Below, piece after piece: positions 18,018-26,631 of a stretch of 64,000 nt of DNA. The notes beneath the pieces were generated by a model that saw only the letters and a list, made by a program, of their open reading frames with translations, did no database searches and was not told the DNA's origin. Both the position numbers and the translations under genes were made by a program. The DNA comes from Cellulomonas endophytica. GTDB taxonomy: Bacteria; Actinomycetota; Actinomycetes; Actinomycetales; Cellulomonadaceae. Where the stretch lies: positions 1 to 64,000 of the forward strand of contig NZ_RWJX01000001.1 in NCBI RefSeq assembly GCF_004123805.1. The letters are read 5' to 3'. Every line of letters begins with the position of its first letter. Positions within the stretch are counted from its first letter, which is position 1.

Positions 18018-19943
18018 TCAGCCGGTCGTGACGGGCAGCCAGACGCGCATGGCCCCGGCCCGGCGGTTCCCCCAGGCGGCGAACGGCACGGCCAGGACGT
18101 CCACGGCCGGGCCCGCGGCGGCCGCCGGCCCGTCGGCGCGGGCGTAGAGATCGGTCTCCGGCGGCCGTACGGTCGCGGCCAGCCGCAGCGCCGGTGCCGC
18201 GGGTCCGGGGAGGCCGGCCGGCGCCGGCACCTCGTCGGGCGTGCGCGCCGGGTCGACGACGAGGTCGTCCACCGCCGCGCCCGCGGGCAGGTCGGCCTCC
18301 TCGACGCAGTAGACGAGCGGCCCGCGCTCGAGGGCGAGGCAGCCCCGGACGGCGTCGACGCGGGCGTTCGCCCGGGTCCAGCGCGCGGAGACGTCGAGGT
18401 CGAGGCGCACCGTCGCGCCGCCGACGAGGGGGACGCGCACGTAGCCGTCGGCGTCGGCGCCCGTCACGGTGCCGTCCGCGGTGACGGCCGTCGTGCCGGC
18501 CGACCACGCCGGCAGCCGCAGCGCCACCGTGGCACCGGGCCGCAGTTCGCCGCGGACCGTCAGCTCGACGCGCCCGTCGACGGGGTAGCCCGTGCGCACC
18601 TCGACCACGCCGGACCCCAGGTGGGCGGGCACGTCGATCTCGCCGGCGGCGTACTGGTGGACGACGAGGGCGTCCGGTGTGCTCGTCGCGACGTAGGAGG
18701 ACAGCTGCGCGACCGTCCGGGCGATGTTCGGGGGGCAGCAGGCGCAGGCGTACCAGGGGGTGCGCTCCCGGGGCGCGTTCTCCTCCGAGTAGCGGTCGGG
18801 GCGCAGCTGGAGCGGGTTGGAGTAGAAGAACCGGCAGCCGGTGGCGTCCACGGCCGCGGCCAGGGCGTTGTGGATCTCGCGCTCGACGACGTCGCCGTAG
18901 CGGGCGTCGAGGTCGACGAGCTGCATCCGCCACGTCCAGTGCAGGTCCGCGATGGTCGCGCACGTCTCGGCGTAGGCGCGGTCGGAGGGCAGCTCGTGGT
19001 CGTCGCCGAAGGCCTCGTCGCGGTGGCGGGAGCCGAAGGCGCCCGACAGGTACATCTTCCGCTCGTGCGCGGCGGCCCACTGCGCCCGCATCGCGGCGAG
19101 GAGCGTCGGGTCGCCCGTCTCGAGGTGGACGTCGGTGACGCCGGCGTTGAGGTACAGCTGGCGCACCGCGTGGCCCACCGGCGAGAGGGACTCGCGCACC
19201 GGGGCGTGGTCCTGGAAGTAGCGCGCACCGAGCCCGCCGACGGGCAGCAGCCCGGTGCCGCGCAGGTCGACCATGTGGGCCGCGAGCTCCAGGTGCCGGC
19301 GGTCCCCGGTGTGGCGGTAGAGCTCGACGAGGGCCGTCTCGATCTCGGGGTGGCCGCAGACGCCCTTCTCGCGCCCGGGCCCGAAGCGCCGGTCGACGAG
19401 GTCGACGAAGCGCAGCGCGATCTCGAGCAGGTCGCGCCGGCCGGCCGCCCGGTCGAGGGCCACCGCGGCCTGGACCATGTGCCCGAGCACGTACATCTCG
19501 TGCGTCCACTCGAGCTCGGCGAACCGCTTCTCGGGGTGCACGCCCTGGATCCAGGACATGACGTAGCCGCTCGGGTCCTGCACGCGGGCGACGAGGGCGA
19601 TGACGTCGTCGAGCCAGCCGTCGAACGCGCCGGTGCCGGACCGGGCGATCTCCCAGGCGACCGCCTCGATCGTCTTGTAGAGGTCGGAGTCGGCGAAGAC
19701 GAAGCCGCGGTAGGCGGCGCCCGACTCCCCCACGACGCGCCGCAGGTTGTCGAGCACGCCCGACGCCTCGAGCCGCTCGATGCAGTGCGGGATGGTCGCC
19801 TCGGCGTTGCGCCGCTGCCAGACGCCGAGCGGGCTGCGCGGGTCGAGGCGCACCGACCGCAGGTCCAGCGGACGGTGCCGCGCCACGTCCGCGAGCGGGA
19901 CGGCGGGTGCTGCGGCCACGGGGGCCGCCAAGGTCTCGGTCAA
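18018..19943 (-). CDS. GH127 beta-L-arabinofuranosidase-like enzyme
   Basis: This 641-residue enzyme belongs to the family of Bifidobacterium HypBA1, which releases beta-linked L-arabinofuranose using a zinc-bound cysteine nucleophile. The key residues are present with the family's spacing: Glu310 (acid/base) in RDEAFG, Glu326 and Cys328 in YAETCA, and Cys402-Cys403 in CACCPPN. There is no signal peptide, so it works on imported arabino-oligosaccharides. The start is TTG 19943, six bases after AGGAG; no ATG or GTG nearby has a better site. It is the first gene of the operon, behind a TTGACA promoter. Confidence 0.92.
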   Translation of the reverse strand: MTETLAAPVAAAPAVPLADVARHRPLDLRSVRLDPRSPLGVWQRRNAEATIPHCIERLEASGVLDNLRRVVGESGAAYRGFVFADSDLYKTIEAVAWEIARSGTGAFDGWLDDVIALVARVQDPSGYVMSWIQGVHPEKRFAELEWTHEMYVLGHMVQAAVALDRAAGRRDLLEIALRFVDLVDRRFGPGREKGVCGHPEIETALVELYRHTGDRRHLELAAHMVDLRGTGLLPVGGLGARYFQDHAPVRESLSPVGHAVRQLYLNAGVTDVHLETGDPTLLAAMRAQWAAAHERKMYLSGAFGSRHRDEAFGDDHELPSDRAYAETCATIADLHWTWRMQLVDLDARYGDVVEREIHNALAAAVDATGCRFFYSNPLQLRPDRYSEENAPRERTPWYACACCPPNIARTVAQLSSYVATSTPDALVVHQYAAGEIDVPAHLGSGVVEVRTGYPVDGRVELTVRGELRPGATVALRLPAWSAGTTAVTADGTVTGADADGYVRVPLVGGATVRLDLDVSARWTRANARVDAVRGCLALERGPLVYCVEEADLPAGAAVDDLVVDPARTPDEVPAPAGLPGPAAPALRLAATVRPPETDLYARADGPAAAAGPAVDVLAVPFAAWGNRRAGAMRVWLPVTTG

Positions 19944-19950
19944 CGTTGAC
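19939..19950. promoter_or_regulatory. Perfect 12-bp palindrome over the GH127 start codon, candidate LacI-family operator
   Basis: GTCAACGTTGAC is a perfect palindrome with a central CG step, a form common in LacI-family operators. It contains the TTG start codon of the GH127 gene. A second, imperfect site GTTGTCAAC (19996-20004) overlaps the -35 box of the same promoter. Two LacI-type regulators are encoded 2.7-4.8 kb to the right. Binding is inferred. Confidence 0.55.
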
Positions 19951-19974
19951 TCCTGTCCAGGGGCGACGCGGACG

Positions 19975-20003
19975 ATCGTGGCGAGGTTGTTCAGCGTTGT
20001 CAA
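19975..20003 (-). promoter_or_regulatory. Promoter of the GH127-ABC-GH31 operon
   Basis: On the minus strand a perfect TTGACA (-35, 20003-19998) is followed by a 17-base spacer and CACGAT (-10, 19980-19975). Transcription should start about 25 bases before the GH127 start codon. The -35 overlaps a GTTGACAAC near-palindrome that could bind a repressor. Confidence 0.65.
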
Positions 20004-20448
20004 CCATCGGACAGCAGCCTGTCCCGCGGTCTGTCGGCTCACCGGCGGACGTCGGCCGACGGGGTCGGTGGCCGACGGCGGAGGCGTGGTCGCGCTCCCT
20101 CCCTGCGCCGACCTGGACGGACGTCCTGCGGGCCACGTCGTCGCCCCGGGACCGGGGAGGGAGACGAGGCGCCCACGCCCGCCCACGTCCGAGTCGCTGC
20201 CAGGGCGGGGACGACCTCGAGCCCGAGCAGCATCTGCCGGGCGGGTCTTCCGAGGCTCCACCGGCCGCGGCGCGCCGTCGCCGCCGGCGGGATGGTCGGC
20301 GACCTGGTCGAGCTCTTCCCGCCGTCGCACACGCTCCTGGTGCAGGAGCAGGAGCGCCGCCGGAGGTTCCGGCGTCACGAGGAGCCCAGGGCTCACCGCG
20401 CCAGACCGTGCCGGACCGTGCCGGACCGTGCCGGACCGTGCCGGACGG
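20004..20448. other. Intergenic region without a supported gene, ending in a 10-bp tandem repeat
   Basis: This stretch lies between the GH127 operon promoter and the stop of the DUF222-HNH gene. I find no convincing coding region. At 20401-20446 the unit CCGGACCGTG is repeated (three exact copies flanked by two degenerate ones) just downstream of the DUF222 stop codon. Complementary CCGGAC and GTCCGG words could fold and help end transcription. Confidence 0.5.
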
Positions 20449-22485
20449 TCAGAAGGGCGGCGTGTCGTCCGGTGCCGGCGGGGCGCTGCGGGCGCGGCGG
20501 TGCCCGCTGGCGCTCTCCTCCGCGGCCGCCGCGTCCGGGTCGTGCACGATCCGTCCCCGGCGGTCCCGGCGAGCCCCGGCAGGCACGGCCACCGCCGCAG
20601 GCCGCCTCAGCGGCTCGTGGTCCGCGGGACCGATCCCGACCGGTCCACCGGCACCGGCACCGGCACCGGCGTCCTCCCCTGCCGGCCCGTCGTGGCCCTC
20701 GACGACGCGCCACCGACCGTCGGGGGTGCCGGCGGCGTTCTCGTCGGTGGCGTCGAGGTGGGCGTGGGGGTGCAGGTGCAGGTCGGGCAGGGTGGTGTGG
20801 TGGCGTCCGGTGGGCGTGGTCCAGCAGGCCGTGCCGTCCCGGTCCAGGGTCATCGACCAGCCCGTCAGGTGCCGCAGCCGGTGGTGGTGCCGGCACAGGT
20901 GGACCAGCTCGTGCGGGTCCGAGGCCCCGGTGATCGCCCAGTCCTGCACGTGGTCCACGTCGCAGCGGTGCACCGGCCGCGGGCACCCCGGGAACCGGCA
21001 CGTGCCGTCACGGGCCTGCAGGAACCGACGCAACGCCCCGGTGATCCGGTACGTGCGCCGGTCCACCGCCCGCACCGCCCCCGTGACCGGGTCGGTGAGG
21101 ATCCGCGTCAACGTCCGCGCGGTGGACGCCAGCTGGCGTGCCGTGGCCGCGTCGACCGGACCCACACCGGCGACCTCCGCCGGCTCGTCCCCGCCCAGCA
21201 ACGTCCCCACCGGCACCGTCACGAACAGGTGCGTCACCCGACCACCCGTCGGCACCACCGGCCCTGCCCGACGACCCGGCGGCCCGGCCTCCGCCTCGTC
21301 GTCGTCCCTCGACGGCTTCCCTCCCGGTCCACCCCCCGCGACCACCGACCCCGGGCCCGTCCCCACGTCCGGCGCTGAAGGGGCGCGTACCGCCGGGCGC
21401 GGTCGACCCTGGTCCGCTTCGGAGGCCCGCTCCTCGCTCATCTCGAGGAGCAGGTCCTCGTCCGGAGGCACCGGGGCCAGCGCGTCGGCCGACCCTGCGC
21501 TCACCTCGCCCGGCAGGGACAGGGGTGGCAGCTCCGGCAGGGTCGCGCTCACGTGCAGCACCGCCTCCACCAGCGCGTCCGCTCGCAACTGGTCCAGGGT
21601 CCGCCCGTCGCGGGCCTCCTGCGGACGCGCGACCTCCGCCGCCCACGCCGTCAACGTGTCGTGGATGCCGTGGGCGTCGACCGCCGGCAGGTACGCGTGC
21701 AACGAGGCCATCCCGTCCCGCTCGGGCAGCAGCCGCACGCACCGCTCCTCCCGCGCCGCCCGCCGCCGCTGCGCCACCGGCCGCGGGTGGTGCCGCTCGC
21801 ACCACCGCTGCGCCCGCCTCCCCAGCGCACGCGGGGTCAGGTCCACCGGCGCGGCCCACCCCTCCTCACCCTCGTCCGTCAGCAACGCCCGGTCCGCCTC
21901 CTGCGCCACCTCCACCGACAGGTGCGCCGTGGCCTGCAGCAGCACCTCCACGTGTCGCCACCCCAACCGCCCCGTCGCCAACGCCCCCAGCACCACCGGC
22001 CGCTCCCGCACCAGCGCCGTCGAGGCCCCCACCAGACCCCCGGCCGTCTGCTCCGGCAGGCCCAGCGCCGCCGCGACCTCGGCCACCACGCTGCGCGCCG
22101 GCAGGTCATCACCCAGCGGCACCCCCACGCCCAGCGCCACCGCCAACCGCCCGAAGGACGCCGCCTGCGCCAACCTCTCCGCCCGCCACGCCTGCCAGGC
22201 CCGGATCGACTGCTCGACCTGCACGACCTCCTCCAGCAGCACCCGCGCACTGGCCTCCACCCGCTCCCGCAGACCCGGCACACCGGCCAGCACCCCCACC
22301 GGCAGCTCACCACCGACCAGGTCCTCCACGGCCGCCAGCTCGGGCACCGACCAGGCGCCCACGCCCTCGGTCATGATCCGCCGGACCGTCTCGGAGTCGA
22401 GCCGGTCACCGCCCCCACGCTCGCGGGTCGAGCCGCCCGGCCGCGACTCCCGCTCCCCCGCCACCTCCCACACCCCCGACGACAT
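20449..22485 (-). CDS. DUF222 and HNH endonuclease domain protein
   Basis: This roughly 678-residue protein has an N-terminal DUF222 region (about 40-300, with SVVAEVAAALGLPEQTA and RALGRRAQRWCERHHP), a variable acidic linker, and a C-terminal HNH nuclease domain. The HNH domain reads DGTCRFPGCPRPVHRCDVDHVQDW and LVHLCRHHHRLRH across nearby residues, with zinc-binding Cys/His and the catalytic DVDH. The type occurs in many scattered copies in actinobacteria and its role is not settled; mobility or DNA repair has been proposed. The ATG at 22485 is my best start, but the ribosome-binding site is weak and ATG 22374 is an alternative. Confidence 0.85.
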   Translation of the reverse strand: MSSGVWEVAGERESRPGGSTRERGGGDRLDSETVRRIMTEGVGAWSVPELAAVEDLVGGELPVGVLAGVPGLRERVEASARVLLEEVVQVEQSIRAWQAWRAERLAQAASFGRLAVALGVGVPLGDDLPARSVVAEVAAALGLPEQTAGGLVGASTALVRERPVVLGALATGRLGWRHVEVLLQATAHLSVEVAQEADRALLTDEGEEGWAAPVDLTPRALGRRAQRWCERHHPRPVAQRRRAAREERCVRLLPERDGMASLHAYLPAVDAHGIHDTLTAWAAEVARPQEARDGRTLDQLRADALVEAVLHVSATLPELPPLSLPGEVSAGSADALAPVPPDEDLLLEMSEERASEADQGRPRPAVRAPSAPDVGTGPGSVVAGGGPGGKPSRDDDEAEAGPPGRRAGPVVPTGGRVTHLFVTVPVGTLLGGDEPAEVAGVGPVDAATARQLASTARTLTRILTDPVTGAVRAVDRRTYRITGALRRFLQARDGTCRFPGCPRPVHRCDVDHVQDWAITGASDPHELVHLCRHHHRLRHLTGWSMTLDRDGTACWTTPTGRHHTTLPDLHLHPHAHLDATDENAAGTPDGRWRVVEGHDGPAGEDAGAGAGAGGPVGIGPADHEPLRRPAAVAVPAGARRDRRGRIVHDPDAAAAEESASGHRRARSAPPAPDDTPPF

Positions 22486-22640
22486 CGCCGTCGCAGCAGG
22501 ACGCGAAGCAACAGGGGCGCACTCCTCCGCGCCCCTGGCCCCCAGCAGCCCCGCACCCGTCGCCACGGGACCATCCCACCACCCACCACTGACACGCCGC
22601 CTGCTCCCTGACTGCGCCCCGGGGAGCGGGGACGCGACCG

Positions 22641-23645
22641 TCAGCGGGGGGCGGTGGACTCGCGGACGACGAGGTGCGCGCCCGTGCGGACGTGCTCCGC
22701 GGGCCCCTCGTCGCCGGCGAGCCGCGCGACGAGCATCCGGACGGCCGCATCGACCATGGACGCCTGCTCGGGGCTCACCGACGACAGCGGCGGGACGGTG
22801 AAGGCCGCCTCCTCGGTGTCGTCGAACCCGGACACCGCGACGTCCTCGGGGACGCGGACGCCGTGCGCACGCAGGGCGCCGAGGGCCCCGACGGCGATGG
22901 CGTCGTTGACGCACAGCGCCGCGTCGAACGCCAGGCCCGACCGCAGCAGCCCGACCATCGCCTCGTAGCCGGAGGCGCGGCGGTCCCAGTCCGAGCCGGC
23001 GACGACGAGCCGGTCGTCGCGCTCCAGCCCCCGCTCGGCGAGCGCCTCGAGGTACCCCTCGAACCGGTCGCCCGAGGGCTGCGCGCCGGGCGCCTGGTTC
23101 CACACGAGGGCGATCCGGCGCCGGCCGCCGTCGAGCAGGTGGCGCGTCATGGCGCGGGCGCCCTCCCGCTCCGCCATGACGACGCAGTCCAGGCCAGGGG
23201 TGGGCCCCCCGCCGAGCTGGACGATGGGCCGCGGCGGCACCGTCCCGCGGATCATGTCGCCGACGGCGTGGTGGGGGCAGACGACCACGGCGTCGACGTC
23301 CCGCGTGGCCGGCCCGAGCAGCGCCTCGCGCTCGGCGGCCTCCCCGTGGGCCACGCGCAGGGTCGCGACGAGGCCGTGCGCCTCGAGGGCGTGGATGAGC
23401 CGCTCGGCGATCTCGGCGAAGTAGGGCTGGTAGAGGTTCGGCACCACGACGGCCACGCGCCCCGTCCGGCCCGAGGCGAGCCCCCGGCCGGCGAGGTTGA
23501 CCGTGTAGCCGACCTGCTCGACCGCCGCGAGCACCGCGGCCCGCGTCGCGGCCGACACCCCGGGGCGCCCGAGCAGCACGTTCGACACGCTCTTGGCCGA
23601 GACGCCGGCGACGGCGCCGACGTCGGCGAGGGTGGGGCGCGTCAC
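22641..23645 (-). CDS. LacI-family transcriptional regulator
   Basis: This 334-residue repressor has an N-terminal helix-turn-helix and hinge (TLADVGAVAGVSAKSVSNVL, then RGLASGRTGRVAVVVP). A periplasmic-binding-protein-like effector domain follows (FDAALCVNDAIAVGALGALR, DVAVSGFDDTEEAAF). The GTG start overlaps the stop of a second LacI gene by four bases (GTGA). It lies near the GH127 operon, and a palindrome there makes it a candidate regulator of sugar use. The effector is unknown. Confidence 0.92.
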   Translation of the reverse strand: MTRPTLADVGAVAGVSAKSVSNVLLGRPGVSAATRAAVLAAVEQVGYTVNLAGRGLASGRTGRVAVVVPNLYQPYFAEIAERLIHALEAHGLVATLRVAHGEAAEREALLGPATRDVDAVVVCPHHAVGDMIRGTVPPRPIVQLGGGPTPGLDCVVMAEREGARAMTRHLLDGGRRRIALVWNQAPGAQPSGDRFEGYLEALAERGLERDDRLVVAGSDWDRRASGYEAMVGLLRSGLAFDAALCVNDAIAVGALGALRAHGVRVPEDVAVSGFDDTEEAAFTVPPLSSVSPEQASMVDAAVRMLVARLAGDEGPAEHVRTGAHLVVRESTAPR

Positions 23646-24739
23646 GGGGCCTGCTCCCCCAGCGTCGAGGCCCGCCGCAGGAGCTCCACGGGGAGCACGA
23701 GCGTCCGTGGCCCGGCCGGCCCGGCCCCGTCGAGGCGGTCGACGACGAGGTCCACCGCCGCCCGCGCGAGCGCGCGCGGACCAGGGTCGAGGGTCGTCAG
23801 GGTCGGTGCCGAGAAGCGGCCGTCGTCGAGCGCGTCGTAGCCGACCACCGCGACGCGGTGCGGCACGGGCACCCCGGCGGCGGCGAGCGCGGCGAGCGCC
23901 CCGAGCGCGACCTCGTCGTTCGTGCAGACGAACGCGTCGACCGACGGGTGCTCCGACAGGGCGAGGGCGGCCGCCCGTGCGCCGGCGGCCCGGTCGGCGA
24001 CCGTGCCGAGCGGCACCAGCGGCGGCTCCGGGGGCGCCTCCGCGCCCGGCACCGCGGCGGCGACGGCGGCCCGCAGCGCCGCCGACGGCCGGCGGCGGTC
24101 CTCCCCGGAGCCGTGGGCGCGGTCGGGTCCGAGCAGCACCGGGTGGCGGCGCCCCATCACCGCCAGGTGCCGGGCCACGAGCACCACGGCCTGCACCACG
24201 TCCTCGTCGACCCGGTCCACGACCGCCCGCGCCGGCCCGAGGCCGTCGCCGCCGGCGCCCCCGGGGGAGAGGGCGTCGAGGGCGCCCGCCACCGGCACCG
24301 GCCCGCCCTGCACCACGACGAGGGGCCGGTCCGGCACGCCCTCGTCGAGCGGGACGCCCTCGGGCAGGGGCCCGACGTGCACCACCGCGTCGACCGAGCG
24401 GCCGCGCGAGGCGAGCAGCGCGCGCAGCCGCTCGGGGTCGTCGTGCAGCGGCTCCACCGCGACGGGCAGCCGCCGCCGGTCCGCCTCGACGACCAGCGCC
24501 TCGACGAGGGTGGCCAGGTAGGGGCGCCGCAGCGCCGCGACCCCGACGCCGAGCATGCCGGTCCGCCCGGTCCGCAGGCTCCGGGCCGCGGCGCTCGGCG
24601 TCCAGGCGAGCTCGTCGATGGCCGCCCGCACCCGGGCGACGACCTCCGGGCGCGTGTGCGGCTCGCGGTTGACCACGCGCGAGACCGTCTTGACCGAGAC
24701 CCCCGCGAGCGCGGCGACGTCGCGCATCGTGGCTGCCAC
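23642..24739 (-). CDS. LacI-family transcriptional regulator
   Basis: This 365-residue protein begins VAATMRDVAALAGVSVKTVS at GTG 24739; ATG 24727 inside the same stretch is an alternative. It has the LacI helix-turn-helix, hinge (AARSLRTGRTGMLGVGV) and sugar-binding fold (DAFVCTNDEVALGALAALA, RVAVVGYDALDDGRFS). It lies immediately upstream of, and overlaps, the next LacI gene, so the two regulators are made together. The two are only moderately alike. Confidence 0.9.
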   Translation of the reverse strand: MAATMRDVAALAGVSVKTVSRVVNREPHTRPEVVARVRAAIDELAWTPSAAARSLRTGRTGMLGVGVAALRRPYLATLVEALVVEADRRRLPVAVEPLHDDPERLRALLASRGRSVDAVVHVGPLPEGVPLDEGVPDRPLVVVQGGPVPVAGALDALSPGGAGGDGLGPARAVVDRVDEDVVQAVVLVARHLAVMGRRHPVLLGPDRAHGSGEDRRRPSAALRAAVAAAVPGAEAPPEPPLVPLGTVADRAAGARAAALALSEHPSVDAFVCTNDEVALGALAALAAAGVPVPHRVAVVGYDALDDGRFSAPTLTTLDPGPRALARAAVDLVVDRLDGAGPAGPRTLVLPVELLRRASTLGEQAP

Positions 24740-24809
24740 GGGGGTCAGCGTAGGTGTCGGCGGGGACCGGGGACCCGCGGAGGGACGGCCGGCGTCGGCC
24801 CGCGCCGGC

Positions 24810-25712
24810 TCACGCGCCGTCCTCGAGCACCGTCGCGAGCATCCGCCGCGCCACGGCCGCGAACGACGGGTGCGTCGTCGCGTAGTACGGCAGCGCGACC
24901 GCACCGACGAGGAGCGCCCACCCGCGCCCGCGCTCCCAGGTGGGTTCGTCGACCCTGAGGTCGCGCCGCAGCACGGCCCGGCCGCCCGGGCCCAGCAGGG
25001 ACCACGCCGGCAGGAGGTCGACGGCCGGGTCCCCCAGGCCCGCGGCCGCCCAGTCCAGGACGCCCGTGAGGCGGCCGTCCGCGACGAGGAGGTTGCCCGG
25101 CAGCAGGTCGGCGTGCACCCAGGTGCCCGGCGCGCGCGCCGGCGGCACCACCAGGGCCGCGTCCCACCGCGAGGTCAGCGCCGGGACGTCGACGACGGCG
25201 CCGAGCTGCCCGAGCGCGGTGCGGACGGCCGCGTCGTAGGCGTCGAGCCGCCGGCCGCGGAAGGCGGTGGGCCCGTCGGGCAGCCCCAGGTCGCGCAGCG
25301 CGCGGACGACGGCGACGAGGTCCTGCGCGAGCGCCTCGTCGTCGCCCTCCGCGGGCTCCGGCGGCCGGCCGGGCACCCGCTCCTGGACGGACCACGCGAA
25401 GGGGTAGCCCTCGCCCGGCGCGCCGACGGCCACGACCCGCGGGACCGCGACCGGCAGGCGGCCGGCCAGACGCGGGAGCAGGGCCCGCTCCCGGGCGAGG
25501 TCGTCGGCGCCCGCCGCCCGCAGGGGCAGCCGGACGACGAGCGCGTCCCCGAGGGCGAACACGGCGTTCACGGTGCCGGCCGGCACGATCTCGACGACCG
25601 CGTCCGCCCCGCCCGCACCGACGAGCAGGTCGGGCACCTGCCCCGCCAGGAGTCGGACGACGAGGCCCGCGTCGACGGGCACCTCGTCGTCGTGCAGCCG
25701 GAGGCGCGGCAC
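24810..25712 (-). CDS. Aminoglycoside phosphotransferase-like (APH/choline kinase fold) enzyme
   Basis: This 300-residue protein has the APH fold: an N-lobe with ALVVRLPLRAAGADD and ERALLPRLAGRLPVAVP, the catalytic HADLLPGNLL motif, and the metal-binding segment VLDWAAAGLGDPAVDLLP. Such enzymes phosphorylate small hydroxylated compounds. The family includes antibiotic-modifying and housekeeping kinases, and nothing here proves drug resistance. The GTG start at 25712 follows a weak AGGG. It follows the aldo/keto reductase gene with a 45-base gap. Confidence 0.85.
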   Translation of the reverse strand: MPRLRLHDDEVPVDAGLVVRLLAGQVPDLLVGAGGADAVVEIVPAGTVNAVFALGDALVVRLPLRAAGADDLARERALLPRLAGRLPVAVPRVVAVGAPGEGYPFAWSVQERVPGRPPEPAEGDDEALAQDLVAVVRALRDLGLPDGPTAFRGRRLDAYDAAVRTALGQLGAVVDVPALTSRWDAALVVPPARAPGTWVHADLLPGNLLVADGRLTGVLDWAAAGLGDPAVDLLPAWSLLGPGGRAVLRRDLRVDEPTWERGRGWALLVGAVALPYYATTHPSFAAVARRMLATVLEDGA

Positions 25713-25757
25713 CCGTGCCCTCGCCGCCCCTCGCCGGCTCCGCCGCCCCCGCCGCCG

Positions 25758-26549
25758 TCAGCGCGTGGCCAGCGCGTCGACCGCCGCGACCTCATCGGGC
25801 GTGAGGGAGAACCCGAGGACCGCGAGGTTGGCCGCGAGGCGGCCCGGGTCCGTCGACTTCGGGATGACGACGACGTCGTGCTCGACGTGCCAGCGCAGCA
25901 CCACCTGGGCGGGCGTGACGTCGTGCGCGCGCGCGACCTCGACGAGGGCCGGCGCGTCGAGGTCCGTCCGCTTCAGCGGGCTGTACCCCTCGAGGACGAC
26001 GCCGCGCCCGCGGTGCGCGTCGAGCAGCGCCGGGTCGTGGTCGACCGGGCTCCAGGGCACCTGGTTGACCGCCGGCGCCTCGCCCGTCGCCGCGACGAGG
26101 GCGTCGACCTGCTCCAGCGAGTAGTTCGACACGCCGACGGAGCGGACGAGGCCCTCGTCGCGCGCGGCGAGCAGCTTCTCCCAGACGTCGGGCCGGGCCT
26201 CGCCCCCGGGCGGCCAGTGGATGAGCCAGAGGTCGAGGTGGTCCAGGCCGAGGGCCTCCAGCGACGCCTCGAGCGTCTGCCGCTCGCGCCCGGCGTGGTC
26301 CGGCGGCAGCTTCGTGGTGACGAAGACCTCCTCGCGCGGCAGGCCGGCCGCGGCGAGCGCGCGCCCGACCTCGGCCTCGTTGCCGTAGCCCGTGGCGGTG
26401 TCGACGTGGCGGTAGCCCAGCCCGAGCGCGGTCTCGACCGCGGAGCGGGCCCCGTCGCCGGAGGCCTGCCAGGTGCCCAGGCCCAGCACGGGGATGGCGC
26501 CGCCCGGCAGGGGCAGCGTCGGTGAGGTGGGGGCGGCGTCGGTGCTCAT
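25758..26549 (-). CDS. Aldo/keto reductase
   Basis: This 263-residue NADPH-dependent oxidoreductase carries the full catalytic tetrad: Asp50 and Tyr55 in DTATGYGNE, Lys80 in TTKLPP and His111 in LIHWPPG. The C-terminal cofactor-binding IPKSTDPGRLAANLAVLGF is intact. The size and motifs suit the AKR5-like group, often described as 2,5-diketo-gluconate reductases. The physiological substrate is unknown. The ATG start at 26549 has AGGA about eight bases upstream. Confidence 0.92.
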   Translation of the reverse strand: MSTDAAPTSPTLPLPGGAIPVLGLGTWQASGDGARSAVETALGLGYRHVDTATGYGNEAEVGRALAAAGLPREEVFVTTKLPPDHAGRERQTLEASLEALGLDHLDLWLIHWPPGGEARPDVWEKLLAARDEGLVRSVGVSNYSLEQVDALVAATGEAPAVNQVPWSPVDHDPALLDAHRGRGVVLEGYSPLKRTDLDAPALVEVARAHDVTPAQVVLRWHVEHDVVVIPKSTDPGRLAANLAVLGFSLTPDEVAAVDALATR

Positions 26550-26631
26550 GCCGCCATCCTGCGCGCGCCCCCCGCCCCGCGCGCGCCGCACCGCGCCCGG
26601 CGTGCCCCGCCCGCCGCACCCCGCGCGGTGC

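Noticed and set aside
20039-20430. Short open frames on both strands between the GH127 promoter and the DUF222 gene
   Set aside because: Composition is Arg/Pro-rich, no ribosome-binding site fits, and no motif is recognisable.
24810-25712. Antibiotic resistance (aminoglycoside kinase) call
   Set aside because: The APH fold is shared by many housekeeping kinases and no residues specific for a drug-modifying subgroup can be recognised by eye.
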